Assembly: GCF_001570905.1 (NCBI RefSeq)
Contig: NZ_BCSO01000001.1
Span: 124,001 to 188,000, forward strand
Source: [Zimmermannella] alba NBRC 15616
GTDB taxonomy: Bacteria; Actinomycetota; Actinomycetes; Actinomycetales; Microbacteriaceae
Length of the DNA stretch: 64,000 bases
Direction: 5' to 3'
Part shown: one piece after another, positions 50,094 to 58,404 of the stretch
How the letters are laid out: every line of letters starts with the position of its first letter
Numbering within the stretch: position 1 is the stretch's first letter
Made by a program: the position numbers and the translations under genes
Notes under the pieces: model-generated
Database searches by the model: none
Told to the model about the DNA's origin: nothing
The model's input: only the letters and a program-made list of their open reading frames with translations

Positions 50094-53000
50094 GTGACTC
50101 TCCCCGCTGAAACTGCACTCCGCGATCCGCTGCTCGCGGGTGGCCGCGCACACGAGCCGCGCACCCTCGTCGACATTTTCCTCGACACCCTCGCCACCTC
50201 GCCCGACGCCCGAGCACTCGACGCGGGCGGCGTCGTCCTGACCTACGAAGAGTTCCACGAAGCCGCAGCGAACGTCGCGGCATCGCTCGCAGAGCTTGGT
50301 ATCGGGCGCGGAGACAAGGTTGGTGTGCGCGTTCCCTCCGGCACAGCAGACCTCTACGTCGCCATCATGGGCATCCTCCTCGCGGGTGCCGCCTACGTGC
50401 CGGTCGACAAGGACGACCCGGACGAGCGTGCCCGCACCGTCTTCAGCGAAGCCCACGTCGCCGCCATCATCACAGCCGACCTCGTCATCACCTCCCGCCT
50501 TGAGACGCCGCGCGAGCCGATCGAGGTGCAGGCGCCGCGTACTCTCGACGACTGCTGGGTGATCTTCACCTCCGGCTCCACCGGCAAACCGAAGGGCGTT
50601 GCCGTCACGCACCGCAACGGCGCCGCCTTCGTGGATGCCGAATCGACGATGTTCCTCCAGAACGCGCCCATCGGCCCGGGCGACCGCGTCATGGCGGGCC
50701 TCTCGGTAGCCTTCGACGCGAGCTGTGAAGAGATGTGGCTCGCGTGGGCGTACGGTGCCTGCCTTGTTCCCGCACCGCGGTCGCTCGTCCGCTCCGGCAT
50801 GGACCTCGGCCCTTGGCTCGTCGCGAACGACATCACGATCGTCTCGACCGTGCCGACACTCGTCTCGCTCTGGCCGAGCGACGCACTCAAGAACGTGCGC
50901 CTGCTCATCCTCGGTGGTGAAGCCTGCCCGCCGGAGATCGGTGCCCGCCTCGCGAATGAACACCGCGAAGTGTGGAACACCTACGGCCCGACCGAAGCGA
51001 CCGTCGTCGCGTGTGGCGCGAAGCTCACTGGTGAGACGCCGGTGCGCATCGGCCTGCCGCTCGACGGTTGGGACCTCGCCGTCGTCGATGCAGAAGGCAA
51101 CCGCGTCCCCGAGGGGGAGAGCGGCGAACTCATCATCGGTGGCGTGGGCCTTGCCCGCTACCTCGACCCGGAAAAGGACGCCGAGAAGTACGCGCCGATG
51201 CCGACGCTCGGCTGGGAGCGCGCCTACCGCTCCGGCGATGTTGTCGTGAACGACCCCGCTGGCCTCATCTTCAAAGGGCGCGCCGACGATCAGGTGAAGG
51301 TCGGCGGCCGCCGCATCGAGCTTGGCGAGATCGACTCGGCGCTTCTGCAGCTCCCCGGCGTCATCGGCGCCGCTGCCGCAGTCCGCAAGACCACAAGCGG
51401 TAACTCACTCATCGTCGGCTACCTCACCGTCGACGACGCCTTCGACAAGGCTGCAAGCCTCGACAAGCTCCGCGCCGACATGCCAGCCGCGCTCGTCCCT
51501 CGCCTCGCCGTCGTGGATGACCTTCCCACCCGCACGAGCGGCAAGATCGACCGCAACGCGCTGCCCTGGCCGCTCCCTGAAGACCCGAGTGCCGACACCG
51601 GCGCGCTCAGTGAGACCGCGCAGTGGGTCGCGGGGATCTGGAGCGACGTGCTCGGCACGAAGCCCACCTCGCCGGACGAAGACTTCTTCGCCCTCGGTGG
51701 TGGCTCGCTCACCGCCGCACAGGTCATTGCTCGTGTGCGTGAACGGTACGTCACGGCAACGGTTGCGGACGTGTACGAACACCACACCGTCGGCCGCTTC
51801 GCCGCCTGGCTCGACGAGGTCGACACTCCCGCAGGCCGGCTCAACGAGCAGGTGTCGCCGGTGTCGAAGGGGACGCAGTTCCTGCAGATGCTCGCGCTCA
51901 TCCCGCTCCGCACGATCACGGGCCTGCGCTGGCTCTTCTGGCTCGCCCTCGGACTCAAGGTCGCCGACTTCCTCGGCTGGGCACTTCCAGGTCAGCTCGT
52001 GCCGCTTGCGCCCTGGTGGCTGCTCGGCGTTGCCTGGCTCCTCCTCGTGTTCGCACCGGGACGCCTCGCGCTCTCGGCCCTCGCATCCCGCATCCTTCTC
52101 GCCGGGGTGAAGCCCGGCGCCTACCCGCGCGGCGGATCCGTGCACCTGCGAGTCTGGCTCGCCGAACACATCGCCGACGAACTCGGTGCTGGCCTCATCG
52201 CGGGTGCCGGCCTCGTGCGCTGGTACGCGCGACTGCTCGGATGCCAGGTTGGTAAGTACCTCGACCTCCACTCCATGCCGCCGATCACCGGCCATCTCAA
52301 GCTTGGCGACGGCTGTGCGATCGAACCCGAAGTTGACCTCAAGGGCCACTGGATTGACGGCGCTACCCTCCACCTCGGCACGATCGAGGTAGGCAAGGGT
52401 GCCCGCGTCGGCGCACGCTCGACGCTCATCGGCGGTGTGAAGATCGGCCGCGACGCCGAAATCGCGCAGGGCTCGACCGTGTGCGGCAAGGTGCCGGCAG
52501 GGGAGCGGTGGTCCGGATCGCCTGCCGTGCAGATCGGCGAGGCCCGCGGCCCCTGGGAGGCACGCCCGAAGCCGCGCTCCATCTTCACGGGCCTCTACGC
52601 CCTCACCGGCGTGCTCATCTCGCTGCTCCCGGTCATCGCGATTGGGGTCGCGCTCGCGATCCTCTGGATCCCGCTCCACACGACGACCACGCTCGCCGAA
52701 TCCCTCGGCGTGACGCTCTCGTGGCCGCTCTTCGCCTGTGCCGTCGCGGGTTATGGATCGCTCATGCTCATGATCCTCGTGCTCGTGCGCCTGCTTGGCC
52801 TCGGCCTCGACGGCGGCCACCACCCGACGCAGGGCATCCGTGCACTCCAGGCCTGGGCGACGCTGCGCATCATGGATGAAGCCCGCACGTGGCTGTTCCC
52901 GCTCTACTCGGGCGTCGCAACCACGTGGTGGCTGCGCGCACTCGGTGCTGACATTGGCAAGGATGCGGAAGCCTCCACCGTCCTTATGATCCCGAAGCTC

Positions 53001-53981
53001 ACACGCGTGGGTGCCGGCGCCTTCCTCGCCGACGACACCCTTATCGGTGGCTACGAGCTCGGCGGCGGCTGGCTCCGCATCGAACGCGTGAAAATTGGCC
53101 GCGGCGCCTTCGTCGGTAACTCCGGCATGACCGCCCCCGGCCGCAAAGTTCCGAAGAAGTCGCTCGTCGCCGTGCTCTCGGCCGCGCCGCGCCGCAAGAA
53201 GGCGAAGCCCGGCTCCTCATGGGTGGGTTCGCCTCCCGAGAAGCTGCGCCGCACCGCCAACGCCGTCGACACGAGCCGCACCTACGCGCCGCCCATGAAG
53301 CTGCGCCTTGCACGTGCCTTCGTGGAAAGCTGTCGGCCCATCGTGTGGCTCGTGCACCTCATCCTCCACGTGCTCGGCGCGAGCGCCCTCATATGCATCA
53401 TCCAGTACTGGGGATGGTGGGCTGCTGCGGCGCTCTCGGGCATCGTGCTCCTCACCTTCGGCGTCATCGCCATGCTCGTCGCCGTCATCATGAAGTGGAT
53501 CCTCGTGGGCCGCTTCACCGCATCCGAGCACCCGCTCTGGTCGTCGTTTGTGTGGCGTGATGAACTCGCCGACACCTTCGTCGAAGCGCTCGCCGTGCCG
53601 TGGCTCGTCGGCCACATCAGCGGCACGCCCCTCCTCAGCCTCTACTTCCGCCTCATGGGCGCGAAGGTCGGCAAGGGCGTCTGGTGCGAAAGCTACTGGC
53701 TGCCCGAACATGACCTCATCGAACTCGGTGACGGTGCGACGGTCGGCCACGGCTGTGTCGTGCAGACGCACCTGTTTCATGACCGCGTCCTCGCAATGGA
53801 CACGGTGAAACTCGGCCCGGGCGCAACGCTCGGCCCGAACTCCGTAATCCTCCCCGCAGCTTCCCTCGGCCGCCACGCAACGGTCGGCCCCGGCTCCCTC
53901 GTCATGCGCGGCGAACAGGCGCCCGACAAAACCCGCTGGGTCGGCAACCCCATCGGGCCGTGGATTGAGGACGAGGACTAG
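50094..53981 (+). CDS. Pls/PosA-type NRPS-like membrane enzyme (A-PCP-LbH)
   Basis: The 1295-aa protein has three parts. First is an adenylation domain (residues 10-505) with IFTSGSTGKPKG, YGPTEATV, YRSGDVV, GRADDQVKVGGRRIELGEI and RTSGKIDRNALPW. Next is a carrier domain (about 515-590), FFALGGGSL, with the phosphopantetheine Ser at residue 538. Then come six or more transmembrane helices in pairs, interleaved with three left-handed beta-helix acyltransferase-like domains. This is the epsilon-poly-lysine synthetase (Pls/PosA) family. It has no condensation domain, so the C-terminal part should do the transfer. The adenylated amino acid cannot be read by eye. GTG 50094 has GGAAG; TTG 50088 is possible. 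Confidence 0.88.
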   Translation: MTLPAETALRDPLLAGGRAHEPRTLVDIFLDTLATSPDARALDAGGVVLTYEEFHEAAANVAASLAELGIGRGDKVGVRVPSGTADLYVAIMGILLAGAAYVPVDKDDPDERARTVFSEAHVAAIITADLVITSRLETPREPIEVQAPRTLDDCWVIFTSGSTGKPKGVAVTHRNGAAFVDAESTMFLQNAPIGPGDRVMAGLSVAFDASCEEMWLAWAYGACLVPAPRSLVRSGMDLGPWLVANDITIVSTVPTLVSLWPSDALKNVRLLILGGEACPPEIGARLANEHREVWNTYGPTEATVVACGAKLTGETPVRIGLPLDGWDLAVVDAEGNRVPEGESGELIIGGVGLARYLDPEKDAEKYAPMPTLGWERAYRSGDVVVNDPAGLIFKGRADDQVKVGGRRIELGEIDSALLQLPGVIGAAAAVRKTTSGNSLIVGYLTVDDAFDKAASLDKLRADMPAALVPRLAVVDDLPTRTSGKIDRNALPWPLPEDPSADTGALSETAQWVAGIWSDVLGTKPTSPDEDFFALGGGSLTAAQVIARVRERYVTATVADVYEHHTVGRFAAWLDEVDTPAGRLNEQVSPVSKGTQFLQMLALIPLRTITGLRWLFWLALGLKVADFLGWALPGQLVPLAPWWLLGVAWLLLVFAPGRLALSALASRILLAGVKPGAYPRGGSVHLRVWLAEHIADELGAGLIAGAGLVRWYARLLGCQVGKYLDLHSMPPITGHLKLGDGCAIEPEVDLKGHWIDGATLHLGTIEVGKGARVGARSTLIGGVKIGRDAEIAQGSTVCGKVPAGERWSGSPAVQIGEARGPWEARPKPRSIFTGLYALTGVLISLLPVIAIGVALAILWIPLHTTTTLAESLGVTLSWPLFACAVAGYGSLMLMILVLVRLLGLGLDGGHHPTQGIRALQAWATLRIMDEARTWLFPLYSGVATTWWLRALGADIGKDAEASTVLMIPKLTRVGAGAFLADDTLIGGYELGGGWLRIERVKIGRGAFVGNSGMTAPGRKVPKKSLVAVLSAAPRRKKAKPGSSWVGSPPEKLRRTANAVDTSRTYAPPMKLRLARAFVESCRPIVWLVHLILHVLGASALICIIQYWGWWAAAALSGIVLLTFGVIAMLVAVIMKWILVGRFTASEHPLWSSFVWRDELADTFVEALAVPWLVGHISGTPLLSLYFRLMGAKVGKGVWCESYWLPEHDLIELGDGATVGHGCVVQTHLFHDRVLAMDTVKLGPGATLGPNSVILPAASLGRHATVGPGSLVMRGEQAPDKTRWVGNPIGPWIEDED

Positions 53982-54023
53982 GCTGGAGACTTGGCTTACT
54001 CGACGAGCGTGAACGGAGCACAG

Positions 54024-55346
54024 ATGCATTCGCCGGACCCTTACCTTCCCGGTCACGGCGATAGCCGCTACCGCGTGCTCCACTACGACCTTGAGCTCAA
54101 CTACAAGGTCGCCAGCAACCGCCTCGACGAGCGCGCCACCCTCGACGTTGAGATCCTCGAGCCGACGAGCAAGATCGCGCTCGACCTCTACGGGCTCACC
54201 GCCGACAAGGTGCAGCTTGACGGGCAGCGTATCAAGTTCCGCCACAACCAGCGCCGCCTCAACCTGGACATCGGACACCACGACGCGGGTGAGCGGTTTG
54301 TCGTCGATCTGCGCGTCTCCGGTAAGCCTCGGCCTGTGCCTGGTGCCCATGGCGAGGCGGGCTGGGAGGAACTCACGGCAGGGTCCATGGTCGGTTCGCA
54401 GCCGCAGGGCGCTCCCGGCTGGTTCCCGTGCAACAACGACGCCGCGAACAAGGCCACGTACCGCATCGAGGTGATTTGCGATGCCAACTACACGGTCATC
54501 GCGAACGGTTCCCTCGGTTCGATGGTGCGCGTCGGTGGGGCGAAGCGGTGGATCTACGACATGAAGTACCCGATGTCGCCGTACCTCGCGACGCTCCAGA
54601 TCGGGAACTACGCGATCAAACGACGTCCTGCGCGAAAGCCGGTGGAGATCGTCGCGCCCGTCGGCCTCAATGTGGGGGCCGGGACGGCGTTCGCACGCCA
54701 GGCAGAGATGCTCGACTTCTTCAGCGAAGTGTTCGGGCCGTACCCCTTCGACGAGTACCGCGCCGTCATCGTGGGTGACCCGCTCGAGATCCCGCTCGAG
54801 GCGCAGGGGCTCAGCTCCTTTGGCTGCAACTTCGTCTCACCGACCTGGGACCACGAACGTCTCGTCGCGCACGAACTCGCACACCAGTGGTTCGGGAACA
54901 GCGTCACCTCGACGACGCTCAGCGACATCTGGCTCCACGAAGGCTTCGCCTGCTACTCGGAGTGGCTCTGGTCGGACTACCGTTCGGCGAGCGTTGCCGG
55001 TGTGCAGAGCGTGCAGCAGCAGGTGGCGCGCCACTACCCGACGCTGCGCTTCAAGCCGCACGGGCTCACGCTCGTCGACCCGGGTATGAAGAACATGTTC
55101 GACGACTGGGTGTACAAGCGCGGTGCGATTACGCTGCACGCCATCCGCTGCGTGCTCGGTGACAGCGTGTTCTTCCGGATGCTGCAGGCCTGGACCCATG
55201 ACTACGCGTACCAGACGGTGACGACGGCCGACTTCATGGCGCACTGTGAGCGCTTTGCGGGGCCGCGCGCCGAGCAGCTGCGGGCCGTCATGGAGGCGTG
55301 GCTCTTCTCGCCGGAGCTTCCGCCCATGCCCGTCCTTGCTCGCTAG
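54024..55346 (+). CDS. M1-family zinc metallopeptidase
   Basis: The 440-aa protein has the M1 N-terminal beta saddle and a catalytic domain with HELAHQWFGN (His283, Glu284, His287) and the third ligand Glu306 in WLHEGFACY. The late catalytic Tyr region is also present (WVYKRGAITLHA). The usual GxMEN exopeptidase motif is replaced by EAQGLSSFG, and the C-terminal helical domain is missing, giving half the normal length. It probably cleaves small peptides, perhaps the NRPS-like product. Start ATG 54024 has GGAG 5 nt upstream. An in-frame TTG at 53991, 6 nt after TAGGCT, would give a leaderless longer form. It follows the NRPS-like gene closely. Confidence 0.85.
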   Translation: MHSPDPYLPGHGDSRYRVLHYDLELNYKVASNRLDERATLDVEILEPTSKIALDLYGLTADKVQLDGQRIKFRHNQRRLNLDIGHHDAGERFVVDLRVSGKPRPVPGAHGEAGWEELTAGSMVGSQPQGAPGWFPCNNDAANKATYRIEVICDANYTVIANGSLGSMVRVGGAKRWIYDMKYPMSPYLATLQIGNYAIKRRPARKPVEIVAPVGLNVGAGTAFARQAEMLDFFSEVFGPYPFDEYRAVIVGDPLEIPLEAQGLSSFGCNFVSPTWDHERLVAHELAHQWFGNSVTSTTLSDIWLHEGFACYSEWLWSDYRSASVAGVQSVQQQVARHYPTLRFKPHGLTLVDPGMKNMFDDWVYKRGAITLHAIRCVLGDSVFFRMLQAWTHDYAYQTVTTADFMAHCERFAGPRAEQLRAVMEAWLFSPELPPMPVLAR

Positions 55347-55360
55347 GGCCGTCGCGCTCA

Positions 55361-55445
55361 CGTCGGTGGTCTCGATACACCGGGCTACGCCCGGCGCCGC
55401 CGAATCGAGTAGGGTGCAGCCCCTTTCGAGATCTCGACCACCTCA
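55361..55445. repeat. Palindromic intergenic repeat, copy 3
   Basis: The blocks TCGGTGGTCTCGATACACC, GAATCGAGTAGG and TCGAGATCTCGACCACCTC match copy 1 at 1889 in order and spacing. The element fills the convergent gap between the M1 peptidase and the phosphopantetheinyl transferase and just reaches the stop of the latter. Confidence 0.65.
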
Positions 55446-55991
55446 GTAGGAGACGACCATCTCTGGTGTCGGGCCGAGTACGGCGATGGCGGCGCACCAG
55501 TCGGGGCCGAGCGTGAGGTCCACGATGGCGCCAGTGGGGCCTTCGAGGATGTGGCCGGAGGTGTCGAGGTGGACGCATCGTGGATCTGTCGCAAGGCCCG
55601 TGCCGTGCGCCTTGAGGAGCGCCTCCTTCCGCACCCACAGTCGGAGCATCTCATCCGGCGACGAAGGATGCTCATTGCGATGGAGCGCCACCTCGGCAGC
55701 ACTCGCGACCTCATCCCGGCGGGAGGAGGGCTCCACGTCAACCCCGACCGGCGCCTCACAACACACCGTGATGAGGCTCATGCCCGTGCCTCTGGCATGT
55801 GAGAGCGACACGTGGGGGAGTGCGCCATCTCCGTGAAGGACCGGTCGTCCGTGCTCGCTGCTCCCGCAGCTCGGGCACGCGTGCGTGAGGCGTGCGCTAC
55901 TCGGGGCGCCGTGCTGCACGGCCAGCGCAACAAGTGCTTCGTGAACAGTCTCACGCGGGACGAGCCTCACATGCACAAGCGGCGCGGTCAT
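55443..55991 (-). CDS. 4'-phosphopantetheinyl transferase (Sfp type, short)
   Basis: The 182-aa enzyme transfers phosphopantetheine from CoA to a carrier-domain serine. The motifs are LSHARGTG, PVGVDVEPSSRRDE with the magnesium-binding Asp, and RLWVRKEALLKAHGTGL with the Glu and Lys. It is shorter than Sfp (about 220 aa) because of a compact N-terminus. Its position next to the NRPS-like gene makes that protein's Ser538 the likely target. It is transcribed toward the M1 gene and divergently from the GntR-type operon, with 98 nt between the starts. Confidence 0.88.
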   Translation of the reverse strand: MTAPLVHVRLVPRETVHEALVALAVQHGAPSSARLTHACPSCGSSEHGRPVLHGDGALPHVSLSHARGTGMSLITVCCEAPVGVDVEPSSRRDEVASAAEVALHRNEHPSSPDEMLRLWVRKEALLKAHGTGLATDPRCVHLDTSGHILEGPTGAIVDLTLGPDWCAAIAVLGPTPEMVVSY

Positions 55992-56019
55992 GGCCTCAGC
56001 GTATCCGTCGGCACACGAC

Positions 56020-56065
56020 TTGACGGTTCTCTAGTTCTATGGTTCATTAGTCATGTAAGGAACTA
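56020..56065 (+). promoter_or_regulatory. Promoter and possible operator of the GntR-ABC operon
   Basis: TTGACG at 56020-56025 is a near-perfect -35; TTCATT at 56043-56048 with a 17-nt spacer is a weak -10. A dyad, TAGTTC at 56032-56037 and GAACTA at 56060-56065, spans the -10 and start region, where a YtrA-type repressor would block transcription. Confidence 0.5.
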
Positions 56066-56089
56066 AAGGAGAGGGGGTGGAGGAGTGAC

Positions 56090-56473
56090 ATGGTCGAATT
56101 CACCGGCTCGGAACCGATCTACGTACAGATCGCCCGCGATCTCCGAGAGCAGATCCTCACCGGATCACTGCCTGAGGGAGCGCAAGTCATGTCCACCACT
56201 GCGTACGCCACGACGTACCGCATCAACCCGGCCACCGCCGCAAAGGCCTTCGCCCAGCTCGTCGACGAGGGGCTCCTCGAAAAGCGACGCGGCGTCGGCA
56301 TGTTCGTCACCTCTGGTGCCCGCCAGCAACTGCGCGACGGGGGCCGAACCGACTACCGCAACACCGTCCTCAAGCCGGCGCTCAGCAAGGGCCTCGCCCT
56401 CGGGCTCACGGCGGAGGAACTCACTGAACACGTCACCGACGCCATCCACGAACTTCAGGAGGAATCACGATGA
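56090..56473 (+). CDS. GntR-family regulator, YtrA subfamily
   Basis: The 127-aa protein has the GntR winged helix (EPIYVQIARDLREQILTGSLPEGAQV, then TYRINPATAAKAFAQLVDEGLLEKRRGVGMFV) and only a short helical C-terminus. This is the layout of the YtrA subfamily, whose members regulate the ABC transporter encoded next to them. Here the stop overlaps the ABC ATPase start by 4 nt (ATGA), which supports autoregulation of this operon, perhaps by repressing the dyad at 56032-56065. A GGAGGAG sequence precedes the ATG. Confidence 0.9.
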   Translation: MVEFTGSEPIYVQIARDLREQILTGSLPEGAQVMSTTAYATTYRINPATAAKAFAQLVDEGLLEKRRGVGMFVTSGARQQLRDGGRTDYRNTVLKPALSKGLALGLTAEELTEHVTDAIHELQEESR

Positions 56474-57330
56474 TTCAGCTCGATGGAGTCACCAAGCGCT
56501 ACCGCGGCCAGAGCGAATCGGATGCCGCGCTGCAGCCGCTCAACCTCACGATCGAGCCCGGCTCGATCACCGGCATCCTCGGCCCGAACGGCTGTGGCAA
56601 GACAACGCTTCTGCGCATGATCGCCGGCCAGCTCGAACCGAGCGCAGGCACCATTCGCGTGAACGGTGCCGCGACCACGACCGACGAACGCGTCGCACGC
56701 TGCGTCATCGCACATGAAGGCAACAACTTCGGCGAGATCAGCATGAAGGAGGTGCTCGGCTTCGCTCGCCTTCGCCCGGGCTGGGATGAAGAGCTCTACC
56801 AGCACTGCGCGCGCCGCTTCGACCTCCCAGAACGGGGCAAGGTCGAGAAGCTCTCGCTCGGCAAGCAGTCCGGTTTCGCGGCAGCGCTCGCCCTGGCGAG
56901 CATGGCACCCATCGTCATCCTCGACGAGGTCCACGCCGGTATGGACGTCCCGACCCGCTACGCCCTCTACGAAGAGATCATCACCGCGAACGCGGAGCGC
57001 GGCCAGACCTTCCTTATCTCGACGCACCTCGTCGCAGAACTGGACCGTGTCATCGGGCACCTCGTCGTCCTGAACCGCGGCATGGTGCTGGCGGATGAGG
57101 CAGCCGACGACTTCACGGCCCGCTTCGTCACCGTCACAGGCTCGACATCGGCCGTTCGTGAAGCAGTCCAGAACCGCCGCGTCCTCGCCGAGCGTGCACT
57201 CGGCCCGACCCTCGAGGTCACACTCGATGGTCCGCTCCCGGCAGACATCCTTGAACGAGGACGACTCGTGAGCGCCCCACTCACGATGCAAGACGCCTTC
57301 GCGGCACTCATTCAGGAGGCAGGACGATGA
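56470..57330 (+). CDS. ABC transporter ATP-binding protein
   Basis: The 286-aa ATPase has Walker A GPNGCGKTT (about residues 37-45), a signature region reading LSLGKQSGFAAALALAS instead of the classic LSGGQ, and Walker B IVILDEVHAGMD with the catalytic Glu, then STHLVAELDRVIGH as the H loop. The altered signature is typical of YtrB-like ATPases. With the regulator before and the permease after (4-nt overlaps on both sides), it forms one operon. Substrates of such systems are often antimicrobial peptides or are linked to envelope stress; the substrate here is unknown. Confidence 0.9.
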   Translation: MIQLDGVTKRYRGQSESDAALQPLNLTIEPGSITGILGPNGCGKTTLLRMIAGQLEPSAGTIRVNGAATTTDERVARCVIAHEGNNFGEISMKEVLGFARLRPGWDEELYQHCARRFDLPERGKVEKLSLGKQSGFAAALALASMAPIVILDEVHAGMDVPTRYALYEEIITANAERGQTFLISTHLVAELDRVIGHLVVLNRGMVLADEAADDFTARFVTVTGSTSAVREAVQNRRVLAERALGPTLEVTLDGPLPADILERGRLVSAPLTMQDAFAALIQEAGR

Positions 57331-58094
57331 GCACAACCACTTCGGCACAGCAGAACAACATCCACAACCTTGCGCCGGTGACACCGCCGATCGCTGCGAT
57401 GGTGAAGTGCCTCCTCGTGCGCTTCATGTCCATCGTGTGGCTCATCGCCAATGCTCTCGTGCTCGTGCAGCTCTTCGTCTTGGACTTCCTGTTCACGAGC
57501 GACGGTGGGGCAGCGCAGCCCGACATGCAGGCCGGGCGATTCTCGGTCGGCATGGCGATCGGTCTGTTCGCGATCTCGATCTGGTTCGGCACGGACCTTG
57601 ACCGGATGGGAGCGCTCGCGGGCATCGGCCGACGTGGTCAGCTGACGATCACGATCATCGTCGAGAGTGTCTCGATCGTCATCGGCCTCCTCACGGCGCT
57701 GGCCTGGAACCTCATTGCCCAGCTGGGTAGCGATGCGGGATCCGAGCGACTCGGCGTGATGCCCTGGGATGCGGGGCAGCTCTGGGCCATCGCACTGCTC
57801 CTCATCGTGGCCGCCGCGGCAGGTGTCTTGACCGGATGCCTGTACCGAAGCCTCCATTGGGCGGTCGCCACGTTCATCGGCATCCTCATCGTCTGGCCGA
57901 TCGCGATCGACGCCATCTTCAACGCGATGGTGCGTGACCATGACGCGTTCGGCTTCGGAGGAACCATCACGGGTGTCAGCAGCTTCCTCGAATGGTTCTT
58001 CAGCAACGGACACCTCATCGCCCCCTGCGGGCTACTCATGATTCCGATCGCGGTGATCATGCTCCTGCGCTCGCCCATTCAGCGATATCGCTAG
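57327..58094 (+). CDS. ABC transporter permease-like membrane protein
   Basis: The 255-aa protein has six hydrophobic segments in an ABC-2-like pattern (CLLVRFMSIVWLIANALVLV, RFSVGMAIGLFAISIWFGT, ITIIVESVSIVIGLLTALA, LWAIALLLIVAAAAGVLTG, WAVATFIGILIVWPIAIDAI and the last near the C-terminus). It lacks clear sequence motifs, as permeases of YtrA-controlled systems often do. It is coupled to the ATPase by a 4-nt overlap. A terminator lies 23 nt after the stop, so the operon is three genes. Confidence 0.82.
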   Translation: MSTTTSAQQNNIHNLAPVTPPIAAMVKCLLVRFMSIVWLIANALVLVQLFVLDFLFTSDGGAAQPDMQAGRFSVGMAIGLFAISIWFGTDLDRMGALAGIGRRGQLTITIIVESVSIVIGLLTALAWNLIAQLGSDAGSERLGVMPWDAGQLWAIALLLIVAAAAGVLTGCLYRSLHWAVATFIGILIVWPIAIDAIFNAMVRDHDAFGFGGTITGVSSFLEWFFSNGHLIAPCGLLMIPIAVIMLLRSPIQRYR

Positions 58095-58116
58095 GGGAAT
58101 TCAACGCGAAGTACAC

Positions 58117-58157
58117 GGTCCGTTCGGCCAGCGTCTTGTTCGCCGGACGGACCTTTT
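58117..58157 (+). terminator. Terminator of the GntR-ABC operon
   Basis: A 12-bp stem (58117-58128 with 58142-58153, one wobble) ends in TTTT. Confidence 0.85.
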
Positions 58158-58404
58158 CGCTACTCCTGTCAGAGTCCACGGCAACATGCTGTGGTCAGAC
58201 GGCCGGTGGGAGCGGGGGGAGGAGAGGCCCTGGCCTCGGCTATACTTGACCCTCACATCTCCGGGAGACCCTCGGATGCACCACCTCACCACCGCTTGAA
58301 GCCGCACCACCCCCGCGACCTCCAGGCCAAGCAACACCGTCGTTGCGCTGAGGAATCCACCACGCGCTGCCCGCGCGTCCCCGCATCCCTGCACCGGAGG
58401 ACCC
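58158..58404 (+). promoter_or_regulatory. Promoter and long leader of the symporter pair
   Basis: With the terminator before it, this fills a 310-bp gap between genes. TATACT at 58241-58246 is a good -10 and puts the transcript start near 58253. The leader would be about 150 nt, unusually long here, with small hairpins such as TCTCCGGGAGA at its 5' end, and an RBS CGGAGGA just before the ATG. I see no known riboswitch. Confidence 0.5.

Noticed and set aside
58253-58404. SAM or other known riboswitch in the symporter leader
   Set aside because: I could not find the conserved core of any riboswitch class; only generic GC hairpins are visible.
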